Shown here: positions 1 to 5,481 of the stretch, one piece after another
How the letters are laid out: every line of letters begins with the position of its first letter
Numbering within the stretch: position 1 is the stretch's first letter
Assembly: GCA_035539855.1 (NCBI GenBank)
Contig: DATLHO010000329.1
Span: 1 to 9,974 of the forward strand
Length of the DNA stretch: 9,974 nt
Origin: DATLHO01 sp035539855
GTDB taxonomy: Bacteria > Bacteroidota > Ignavibacteria > OLB7
Direction of reading: 5' to 3'
Made by a program: the position numbers and the translations under genes
Notes under the pieces: model-generated
Seen by the model: only the letters and a program-made list of their open reading frames with translations
What the model was told of the DNA's origin: nothing
Databases searched by the model: none

Positions 1-42
1 CATCGCCGGCGTCATGGCGGCATCGCACAACCACGACGCCGT

Positions 43-177
43 GCCCATGGCGTTGCCATGGGCTGGAAAAGGTGTGCCCTACGGGCCCGCAGTCGGTGCC
101 CGCCGTGCGTGCATCGGACACCGTATCCCGTGGGCCCGGAGGGCACATCTTCTCCAGCCCGGGGCATCGCCCCGGGC
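43..177. repeat. Large imperfect inverted repeat made of nested hairpins (REP/BIME-like)
   Basis: The arms 49-90 and 130-171 are reverse complements at 35 of 42 positions by eye and are separated by 39 bases. Each arm sits beside a small perfect hairpin: GCCCATGG/CCATGGGC around a 5-base loop (43-63), and GCCCGGGG/CCCCGGGC around a 5-base loop (157-177). Inside each arm is a further small stem (GCCC-TAC-GGGC and GCCC-GGA-GGGC). The spacer has its own CGGTG/CACCG pair (94-98 and 119-123). Mismatches between the arms often keep the local hairpin paired: CATGG/CCATG on one side corresponds to CGGGG/CCCCG on the other. That pattern suggests two inverted copies of one palindromic unit, as in bacterial interspersed mosaic elements. 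It could also be a terminator or cruciform for a gene to the left of the window. Confidence 0.7.
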
Positions 178-213
178 TTGGCATAGCCACGCCCCGGTCC
201 GCCAATCACCGAC

Positions 214-403
214 GGCATTGCGACCGCGCACCGGCATTGCGACCGCGCACCGGCATTGCGCCCGCGGGCCGGCATTGCGCCCGCGCACCGGCATTGCGAC
301 CACGCACCGGCATTGCGCCCGCGCACCGGCATTGCGCCCGCGCACCGGCATTGCGCGCGCGCACCGGCATTGCGACCGCGGGCCGGCATTGCGCCCGCAT
401 CGG
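214..403. repeat. 19-bp tandem repeat array, ten copies
   Basis: Ten head-to-tail copies begin at 214, 233, 252, 271, 290, 309, 328, 347, 366 and 385, with no spacers. The consensus is GGCATTGCGMCCGCGCACC. The first nine bases are invariant. Position 10 is A, C or G. Positions 16-17 are CA in most copies but GG in copies 3 and 9. Copy 5 has an A at position 13, and copy 10 decays at its 3' end. Because 19 is not a multiple of three, translation cycles every 57 bases through all frames, which argues against coding use. The array ends 59 bases before the SDR start codon. It is a minisatellite or VNTR candidate rather than a CRISPR. Confidence 0.95.
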
Positions 404-450
404 GCCACGCGACCGGCCGTCGATCGTCCGCTGCCGGCGCGCTTTTTCCG

Positions 451-456
451 TACCAT
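451..456 (+). promoter_or_regulatory. Possible -10 element (TACCAT) for a leaderless SDR transcript
   Basis: TACCAT fits the TANNNT form of a bacterial -10 box and lies 6 bases before the SDR ATG at 463. No Shine-Dalgarno-like purine run precedes that ATG: the upstream bases are pyrimidine-rich around 442-448. Spacing and missing ribosome-binding site together would suit a leaderless mRNA. No convincing -35 box is seen at the expected distance, so this is weak. Confidence 0.25.
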
Positions 457-462
457 TGGCGT

Positions 463-1218
463 ATGGAACAACACCTTGTCAACCGGGTGGCCATCGTCAC
501 CGGTGCCGGCTCCGGCATCGGTCGCGCGGTCGCCGAGACGCTCGCCACCGCGGGCGCACGCGTCGTCGTCTCCGACATCGATGTCGACGGCGGCGAGAAG
601 ACGGTCGCGACGATCGTCGAGCGCGGCGGAACCGCATCGTTCGTTCGAGCCGACACCTCGAGCGCGGAGCAGAACGAGGCGCTCGTCGCGGTCGCGGTCG
701 AACGGTACGGGGGACTTCACATCGCCGTGAACAATGCGGGAATCGGTGGTCCGGCGGCGCAGGCGGGAGAGTATCCGATCGACGGGTGGGAGAAGGTGAT
801 CGCGGTCAATCTCAGCGGCGTCTTCTACGGCATGCGCTATCAGATCCCGGCGATGCTCGGCTCCGGTGGCGGATCGATCGTCAACATCGCGTCGATCCTC
901 GCGCAGGTCGGCTTCCGCGGCTCGTGCGCCTACGTTGCGGCGAAGCACGGCGTGGTGGGACTGGCGAAGACGGCGGCGATCGAATACGCGCCGCAGGGCG
1001 TGCGCGTCAACGCCGTCGGACCCGGTTTCATTCGCACGCCGCTGCTCGACAAGAACCTCACCCCGGAACAGCTCGAGGGCATCGCGAAGCTCCACCCGAT
1101 GGGACGCCTGGGCGAATCCCACGAGGTTGCCGAGCTCGTGCTCTGGCTCGCTTCGGAGAAGTCATCGTTCGTGACCGGTGCGTACTACGCGGCCGACGGC
1201 GGCTACCTGGCACAGTGA
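463..1218 (+). CDS. Classical short-chain dehydrogenase/reductase (SDR)
   Basis: The protein is a 251-residue cytoplasmic NAD(P)(H)-dependent oxidoreductase of the classical SDR family, at the usual length. The cofactor motif TGAGSGIG is at residues 13-20. An Asp at 38, at the end of the second strand, favours NAD(H) over NADP(H). NNAG is at 90-93. The catalytic tetrad is complete: Asn116, Ser144, Tyr157 and Lys161 (YVAAK). The C-terminal pattern with FVTGAYYAADGG is typical of FabG-like members that act on alcohols, ketones or 3-oxoacyl substrates; the substrate cannot be read from the sequence. I chose the ATG at 463 because the fold begins six residues later. The open frame runs back to 256, but that extension only translates the tandem repeat. 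The CoA-binding gene follows on the same strand, probably co-transcribed. Confidence 0.93.
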   Translation: MEQHLVNRVAIVTGAGSGIGRAVAETLATAGARVVVSDIDVDGGEKTVATIVERGGTASFVRADTSSAEQNEALVAVAVERYGGLHIAVNNAGIGGPAAQAGEYPIDGWEKVIAVNLSGVFYGMRYQIPAMLGSGGGSIVNIASILAQVGFRGSCAYVAAKHGVVGLAKTAAIEYAPQGVRVNAVGPGFIRTPLLDKNLTPEQLEGIAKLHPMGRLGESHEVAELVLWLASEKSSFVTGAYYAADGGYLAQ

Positions 1219-1264
1219 CGCCGGCATGACTGACAACGGCGAACACCACATCAGTGAGAATGCT

Positions 1265-1693
1265 ATGCCCCACACGAATCCGTCGGTCGACGAGCTGCGC
1301 GCAATCCTCGGGCGCACGCGCGTGATCGCGATGGTCGGCGCCTCGTCGGATCCGAGTCGCCCGTCGTACTCGGTCATGAAGATCCTGCTCGACGCGGGCT
1401 TCGACGTCATCCCCGTCAATCCGCGTGAGACCGAGGTGCACGGGCGCGCCGCGGTACGGTCGCTCGCCGACATCACGGTGCCGATCGATATCGTCGATGT
1501 CTTTCGTCCGGCGGAGACGACGCCCGCGATTGCGGACGAGGCTGTCGCTGCCGGCGCAGCGGTCCTGTGGCTGCAGCTCGGGATCACCAATGACGACGCG
1601 GCGGCGCGCGCGACCGCCGGCGGCCTGATCGTCGTCATGGACGAGTGCCTCGGCGCCTTCGTCAAACGCCACGCGATCACGACGTCCGCGTGA
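1265..1693 (+). CDS. CoA-binding domain protein (YccU-type)
   Basis: This is a 142-residue single-domain protein of the CoA_binding family, a Rossmann-type fold like the N-terminal domain of succinyl-CoA synthetase alpha. Near residues 20-26, VIAMVGAS is the glycine-containing first strand-loop. PVNPRETEVHGR is the conserved segment after the second strand. WLQLGITNDDAA and LIVVMDECLGAFVKRH correspond to the family's WxQxG...N and VxDxC regions. The physiological role of these small proteins is poorly defined; nucleotide or CoA-ester binding is the family expectation. The ATG at 1265 has GTGAG about 7 bases upstream. An in-frame ATG at 1226, adding 13 residues, is an alternative. The gene starts 46 bases after the SDR stop and ends 4 bases from the stop of the convergent hydrolase, with no terminator hairpin visible between them. 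Confidence 0.88.
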   Translation: MPHTNPSVDELRAILGRTRVIAMVGASSDPSRPSYSVMKILLDAGFDVIPVNPRETEVHGRAAVRSLADITVPIDIVDVFRPAETTPAIADEAVAAGAAVLWLQLGITNDDAAARATAGGLIVVMDECLGAFVKRHAITTSA

Positions 1694-1697
1694 GAGC

Positions 1698-2378
1698 TCA
1701 GCGCGCGCGGGGTGAGGCTCGAGACGTTGACTCGCCGCCGACGGCATCCATCATCGCCTGCACGTGCATGATCTCGTCGACGTTGACGGTATGCCCCATC
1801 CCCGGGTACAGTCGGAGCGTTACCGCGCCGCCCAATCGCTTCATCACCTCCGACGTCAGCACGACCCGCTCCTTCGGGATGTGCGGGTCGATGTCGCTGC
1901 ATCCGAGAAAGACCGGAGTCTTCGCGAGCGCTCCGGGGTAATCCCGTGGCGTGTCGTCAGGTCCGATCAGGCCTCCGCTGAGTCCCGCGACGCCGGCATA
2001 CCGACGCGCGTTGCGCGCGACGAACTCAAGCGCCAGGCAAGCACCCTGTGAGAATCCGACGAGCATCGTGCGCTCAGCCGGTATCCCCGCCGCCTCGATC
2101 GTCGCGAGCACGTCGGCGATCGCCTGGATTCCCGAGCTGATCCCCGGCTCGTTCTGCTCCATGGGCGCGAGGAAGCTGAAGGGATACCATGTGCCGTCGG
2201 CGGCGTCCGGGGCCAGGTACGCGAACGTCGGCCGCGCGAGCTCCGGAGCCAGCGTGAGTATGCTCTGCGCGCTCGCGCCGCGTCCGTGAACGAGGATCAT
2301 CGCCGCCCGTGCCTTCTCGAGCGGCGCGCCGGCGCGGAGCACGGGCCGCCCCTGATGTGGTTGGCGATCATCGCCCAT
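1698..2378 (-). CDS. Phospholipase/carboxylesterase-family alpha/beta hydrolase (MhqD-like)
   Basis: This 226-residue serine esterase belongs to the Abhydrolase_2 family (carboxylesterase/phospholipase, MhqD/YodD-like) and has no signal peptide. The oxyanion-hole segment ILVHGRGAS is at residues 28-36. The nucleophile elbow GFSQG places the catalytic Ser at 110. The acid lies in GCSDIDPHIP (Asp162 or, more likely, Asp164), and the catalytic His is 196 in GMGHTVN. LSGGL after the nucleophile strand is also typical. The gene starts 6 bases after the stop of the ring-cleaving dioxygenase, and GAGTGAG overlapping that stop can serve as ribosome-binding site, so the two are translationally close. 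In known MhqO/MhqD pairs the hydrolase is thought to act on products of quinone or catechol breakdown. The last ten or so residues are a basic tail beyond the fold. Confidence 0.92.
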   Translation of the reverse strand: MGDDRQPHQGRPVLRAGAPLEKARAAMILVHGRGASAQSILTLAPELARPTFAYLAPDAADGTWYPFSFLAPMEQNEPGISSGIQAIADVLATIEAAGIPAERTMLVGFSQGACLALEFVARNARRYAGVAGLSGGLIGPDDTPRDYPGALAKTPVFLGCSDIDPHIPKERVVLTSEVMKRLGGAVTLRLYPGMGHTVNVDEIMHVQAMMDAVGGESTSRASPRAR

Positions 2379-2384
2379 GGTGAC

Positions 2385-3338
2385 TCACTCGATCGGCTTG
2401 AGGTTGGCGACGATGCTGTCGCGATGGGATTCGAGGAATGGAGGCAGCACGACCTTCTCGCCGAGCGTCGCCGGATCCTCGTCGACCGCGAAGCCCGGTC
2501 CGTCGGTCGCGATCTCGAAAAGGATGCCGCTGGGCTCGCGGAAATAGAGACTGCGGAACCAGAAGCGATCGACCTCGCCGCTGTTGGGGACGCCGAGCTC
2601 CGTCAGACGCCGACCCCACGCGTGGTACTCCTCCTCGGTCGGCGTGCGGAATGCGACATGGTGCACGCCGCCGGCGCCCTGCCGCGCGTTCGGAAGCTCG
2701 GGCTGGACCGCAACGTGCAGTTCGGCGTGGGCTCCGCCGGGTCCCATTTCATAGACGTGGACGTCCGTGTCAGACGACCCCGGTGCTGTGTATTCGCGAA
2801 CGGAGCGCATGCCCATCACCTGCGTGAGCACCGCCTCGGTCTGCGCGAGTGCGGGAACGCTCAGGACGATCGGCCCGAGTCCCTTGATCTGGTGTTCGGC
2901 CGGCACGGGACTTCGCTCCCACGGAACGCCGGACTCAGGATCGCCCGCGTCGTCGACCAGTGCGAGACGCTGGCCCTCGTGATCCTCGAGCTCGATGGTC
3001 GCGCGTCCGTCGACCTCGGTGATCTCGCCGGCCGTGACCCGCTTGTCGCGCAGATGCCCGGCCCACCATTCGAGCGCGGCCTCGCCGCCGACGCGGAACG
3101 ACGTGCGCGTGATGCTGCGGGTGCCGCGCGACTCGCGTGGCATCGGCCAGTCGAAGAACGTGATGTCGGTGCCGGGCGTCCCCTTCGCGTCGGCGTAGAA
3201 CAGATGGTAGGCGCTGACATCGTCCTGATTGACGCTGCGCTTGACGAGGCGCAGTCCGAGCACCTGGGTATAGAAGCGGTGGTTGTCGCGAATGCTCGCC
3301 GAGATCGCTGTGAGGTGGTGAATGCCGATCAGGTCCAT
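2385..3338 (-). CDS. VOC-family ring-cleaving (extradiol) dioxygenase, MhqO-like
   Basis: This 317-residue protein has two vicinal-oxygen-chelate (glyoxalase/bleomycin-resistance) modules, the length usual for MhqO-type ring-cleaving dioxygenases. Module 1 opens with GIHHLT (residues 5-10) and continues FYTQVLGLRLVKRSVNQDD, the hallmark start of this subfamily. Module 2 begins near 151 with KGLGPIVLSV and carries GVHHVAF (224-230) and YFREPSGILFEIATDGPGF (265-283). The likely Fe(II)/Mn(II) ligands are His8, His227 (or His226) and Glu275. The expected role is oxygen-dependent cleavage of hydroquinone or catechol rings in the cytosol. The open frame extends back to 3410, but the ATG at 3338 has a good Shine-Dalgarno and starts exactly at the family N-terminus. 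It is the first gene of the pair with the esterase downstream. No MarR-type regulator gene is nearby. Confidence 0.93.
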   Translation of the reverse strand: MDLIGIHHLTAISASIRDNHRFYTQVLGLRLVKRSVNQDDVSAYHLFYADAKGTPGTDITFFDWPMPRESRGTRSITRTSFRVGGEAALEWWAGHLRDKRVTAGEITEVDGRATIELEDHEGQRLALVDDAGDPESGVPWERSPVPAEHQIKGLGPIVLSVPALAQTEAVLTQVMGMRSVREYTAPGSSDTDVHVYEMGPGGAHAELHVAVQPELPNARQGAGGVHHVAFRTPTEEEYHAWGRRLTELGVPNSGEVDRFWFRSLYFREPSGILFEIATDGPGFAVDEDPATLGEKVVLPPFLESHRDSIVANLKPIE

Positions 3339-3347
3339 CGTCGTGGT

Positions 3348-3352
3348 CTCCC
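3348..3352 (-). promoter_or_regulatory. Ribosome-binding site of the ring-cleaving dioxygenase
   Basis: GGGAG on the - strand lies 9 bases before the ATG at 3338-3336. It is the clearest Shine-Dalgarno in the window and supports the shorter start over the open-frame start at 3410. Confidence 0.6.
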
Positions 3353-3414
3353 GTGTTGAACTCGCTCGGGGCGGATCGGCCGAATGTAGCGAAGTCGGCG
3401 TTGCCAACATCGGG

Positions 3415-3484
3415 GCGGCATTGCGACGCCCGCATTACCGGGGTCGGCGGCGGCGTTGCGACGCATGCATTGCCGGGGCCGGCA
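3415..3484. repeat. Two-copy 35-bp direct repeat in the divergent intergenic region
   Basis: Copies at 3415-3449 and 3450-3484 abut each other and agree at roughly 80 percent of positions. Both contain GCGGC(A/G)TTGCGACGC followed by GCATT(A/G)CCGGGG. The first copy contains GGCATTGCGAC at 3417-3427, an 11-mer identical to the start of copies 1, 2, 5 and 9 of the 19-bp array at 214-403. A related CGGCGTTGC occurs at 3396-3404. The repeats lie between the divergent starts at 3338 and 3562, so they could be regulatory or simply another site of the same repeat family. Confidence 0.6.
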
Positions 3485-3561
3485 TCCCCGACGTTACACG
3501 CACCCATCCCCGCGTGTCTTCCTTCCGATCGGTCGGACACTCTTCACGTTCTCTCATACCA

Positions 3562-4920
3562 ATGCGATCACGATTCCTCCTCGCCATCGTCCTTCTCGTG
3601 TGCCTGCCCGCGATCGCCGCGGCGCAGGAGACACTCGTGCCGATCGACTCGGCCGGGTCGCTCGATCGCATCGATGCCGAGCTCGAGGCGAAGCTCGTGC
3701 TCTTTCCGGAGACCGCGGGATTCCGCGAGGCGCGGCTCTATGCGCTCTCCGACGGGTCGTTCGTGCTCGAGGTCTCCTTCGAGCGCGACGGCCGGCAGGG
3801 ACGCGAGCGACGGCCGTTGAGCGCCGACGCCGCCCGCGGCTTCCGCCAGCGCGTCACCGAGGCGCTCCGCACGACCGCATCGGTGACCCTCGACCAGCAG
3901 GGACGCGCTCTCTACGTCACCGGCACCACCGTGCTCGGCCTCGGCTACTACGGTCCGGCCGCGATCATCGCCACCGACGCCGAGGACAAGGGCGCCGTCG
4001 CCGTCTACATGCTGACAGCGGCGACCGGGTTCTTCGTGCCCTACCTCGTCACGCAGCACTCGCAGGTCACCAAGGCCCAGGCGAAGCTGAGCCTGTACGG
4101 ACTGGCCGCCGGCGCCCTGCATGGTCACCTGCTGTACATGCTCGGCGGCGGAGACTATGACTTTAACGACGAACAGGTGGCGTTCGCATCGAGCATCGGC
4201 GTCGGCCTGGCGGAGGGAATCGCGGGATACTATCTCGCCGGCGCGCACAACCTGAGCGAGGGAAAGGTCGACGTCATCGCGAGCCTCGGGACGTTCGGTC
4301 TCGGCTTCGGCGCCGGCGCGACGTTCCTCGCCGACGGAGAGAGTTCCGGCGCCGTCAGTGCCGGCATGCTCCTCGGCACAGTCGCCGGCTTCGTCGCCGG
4401 CAACACCGTCGCCAACATGCAGAACTACAGCTCCGGCGACGCGACGGTGATGACCACCGCCGGCGTGGTCGGCGCGTGGGTTCCGGTCGGGATCCTGATG
4501 GTCGGTGGTCTCGAGGCCGATACCGATGGCGACGCGAAGATCTACACCGCCTCGGCGATGGCGGGGGCCGCCGGAGGCATCATCCTCGGTCACAACCTCG
4601 TCGGCGGACGACAGTTCACCGACGCACAGGGCAACTACGTCGCGCTCGGCACCGCCGCGACCACCGCGCTCGGCCTCGGCCTTGCATACCTGCTGAGCCC
4701 CGACGACGGCGACTACAAGCTCTTCGCCGGCTCGGCACTCGTCGGCAGCGTCGGCGGCTTCGCGCTGATGTACACGCTGCTCGAGGACGACGCTCCGCGC
4801 GAGATCGGCGCCAGCCTGCGCTTCGACATCTCCCCCGCGGCAATCGGCGCCTTCGCGATGGGCCGACGTCCCACCGGCACCGCCAGCGTGCCGATGGCGG
4901 GCATGAGCTACCGGTTCTGA
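3562..4920 (+). CDS. Secreted/envelope protein with five glycine-rich ~60-residue repeats; family unknown
   Basis: I do not recognise the family of this 452-residue protein. Residues 1-21 form a Sec signal peptide (MRSR, then a hydrophobic core) with likely cleavage after AIAAA before QET. Residues 22-114 are a soluble, charged, probably alpha/beta domain. Residues about 115-409 consist of five tandem units (115-174, 175-234, 235-292, 293-357, 358-409). Each has a Gly/Ala-rich hydrophobic segment, an Asp/Gly-rich turn (ATDAEDKG, GGGDYDFND, ADGESSG, ADTDGD, SPDDGD), a second Gly-rich hydrophobic segment and a polar link. The tail 410-452 ends GMSYRF, and a terminal aromatic residue recalls outer-membrane barrel strands. 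The segments could be membrane strands or glycine-zipper helices, so outer- or inner-membrane placement is open. The frame runs back to 3322, but the ATG at 3562 begins the signal peptide. No clear ribosome-binding site precedes it. Confidence 0.85.
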   Translation: MRSRFLLAIVLLVCLPAIAAAQETLVPIDSAGSLDRIDAELEAKLVLFPETAGFREARLYALSDGSFVLEVSFERDGRQGRERRPLSADAARGFRQRVTEALRTTASVTLDQQGRALYVTGTTVLGLGYYGPAAIIATDAEDKGAVAVYMLTAATGFFVPYLVTQHSQVTKAQAKLSLYGLAAGALHGHLLYMLGGGDYDFNDEQVAFASSIGVGLAEGIAGYYLAGAHNLSEGKVDVIASLGTFGLGFGAGATFLADGESSGAVSAGMLLGTVAGFVAGNTVANMQNYSSGDATVMTTAGVVGAWVPVGILMVGGLEADTDGDAKIYTASAMAGAAGGIILGHNLVGGRQFTDAQGNYVALGTAATTALGLGLAYLLSPDDGDYKLFAGSALVGSVGGFALMYTLLEDDAPREIGASLRFDISPAAIGAFAMGRRPTGTASVPMAGMSYRF

Positions 4921-4954
4921 GCGCTCGATCTCCGCACGATTCGAGCAAACACGA

Positions 4955-4989
4955 CAGGGCCGATGCACTCCCAGGCTGCATCGGCCCTG
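4955..4989. terminator. Bidirectional terminator-like hairpin between convergent genes
   Basis: A perfect 13-bp stem, CAGGGCCGATGCA (4955-4967) with TGCATCGGCCCTG (4977-4989), encloses a 9-base loop. It lies 35 bases after the stop of the + strand repeat protein and 19 bases after the stop of the - strand small protein. Neither side has a long T-run. In the - strand direction the stem is followed by TCGTGTTTG, a weak one. A terminator for both operons is the natural reading. Confidence 0.75.
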
Positions 4990-5007
4990 CACGTCCGCAC
5001 CCACGCG

Positions 5008-5445
5008 TTATTTCTTCTTGCGTCCCGCCGGAGGCGCCGTCGTCTCCTTCTTCGAACGGGGACTGTCTCCCTTGATCGCCTCGACCAGCGCGCCGGTCTC
5101 GATGAATCCGTCGAGGTCCTTCGCAAGCCTGCCGAGCACTTCCGTCTGCTCCGCCTGCTCCTCGTCGATCTCCTTCGCACGCTTCTTCGCCGCCGCGGTG
5201 ATCGCCTCGACGCGCGCGCCGAGCTCGGGATGCTCCTTCATCGCGACCTTCAACGCCGGCGACTTCAGCGCCTCGAGCGTGCGGTCGACCTCGACCTTCC
5301 TTCGCTCGGCACCGGAGCCGAGCTTTGTCTTCAGCCGTGTGAGCGAGCCGCGCAGTGGAGCGTCGGCGTCGATCGGGCCGATCTTCAGCTTCTCCCCTTT
5401 CGCGAGATCGGCGAGTGATTTGTCGATCCTGTTGATGGATTTCAT
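5008..5445 (-). CDS. Small lysine-rich, predicted helical protein; unknown function
   Basis: This 145-residue protein has no signal peptide, no membrane segment and no cysteine. I do not recognise a family. It looks mostly alpha-helical, with heptad-like stretches at about 40-70 (RLKTKLGSGAERRKVEVDRTL) and 80-120 (ARVEAITAAAKKRAKEIDEE, then LGRLAKDLDGFIETGALVEAI), so a coiled coil is plausible. The C-terminus from about 128 is a disordered Ser/Thr/Pro/Lys tail ending GRKKK. It starts 36 bases after the DUF6519 gene stop on the same strand and is followed by the hairpin at 4955-4989, so it appears to be the last gene of that operon. The Shine-Dalgarno is weak (GATAGAG). Codon use matches its neighbours. 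The context allows a small accessory, scaffold or adaptor for the tail-like module; that is inference only. Confidence 0.8.
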   Translation of the reverse strand: MKSINRIDKSLADLAKGEKLKIGPIDADAPLRGSLTRLKTKLGSGAERRKVEVDRTLEALKSPALKVAMKEHPELGARVEAITAAAKKRAKEIDEEQAEQTEVLGRLAKDLDGFIETGALVEAIKGDSPRSKKETTAPPAGRKKK

Positions 5446-5481
5446 TGCTCTATCGTTCGTTGATCAGTGTCGGTTGTCCGC

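Larger units (their letters stand above)
1..462. other. Gene-free, repeat-rich intergenic region upstream of the SDR gene
   Basis: No credible gene is seen before the dehydrogenase start at 463. Several frames are open on both strands, but their translations are low-complexity Arg/Ala/Gly/Pro peptides that come from the repeats and from the lack of stop codons in GC-rich DNA. The stretch holds a large imperfect inverted repeat (43-177), a short linker with a TTGGC/GCCAA inverted pair (178-182 and 201-205), a ten-copy 19-bp tandem array (214-403) and about 60 bases that must contain the SDR promoter. Bases 1-42 show nothing recognisable. Confidence 0.75.

Noticed and set aside
214..403. Possible CRISPR array
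   Set aside because: The 19-bp units are directly abutted with no unique spacers, and no cas gene is present.
12..730. Long open frames on both strands across the 5' repeat region, giving 19-residue periodic peptides rich in Arg, Ala and Gly
   Set aside because: They translate the 19-bp tandem array and the palindromic element. The unit has no stop codon in any frame, several overlapping frames look equally good, and none resembles a folded protein.
72..1229. 385-residue + strand frame overlapping the SDR gene
   Set aside because: It is an out-of-frame shadow: arginine-rich throughout, whereas the SDR frame contains every catalytic and cofactor motif.
3372..3410. Promoter for the dioxygenase (TTGGCA and TACATT on the - strand)
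   Set aside because: The spacer between the two hexamers is only 13 bases, too short for a normal sigma-70 promoter, and no better pair was found.
3568..5004. 478-residue open frame on the - strand opposite the repeat protein
   Set aside because: The composition is Arg/Ala/Glu/Gly-rich with no motif, while the + strand has a signal peptide and clear internal repeats.
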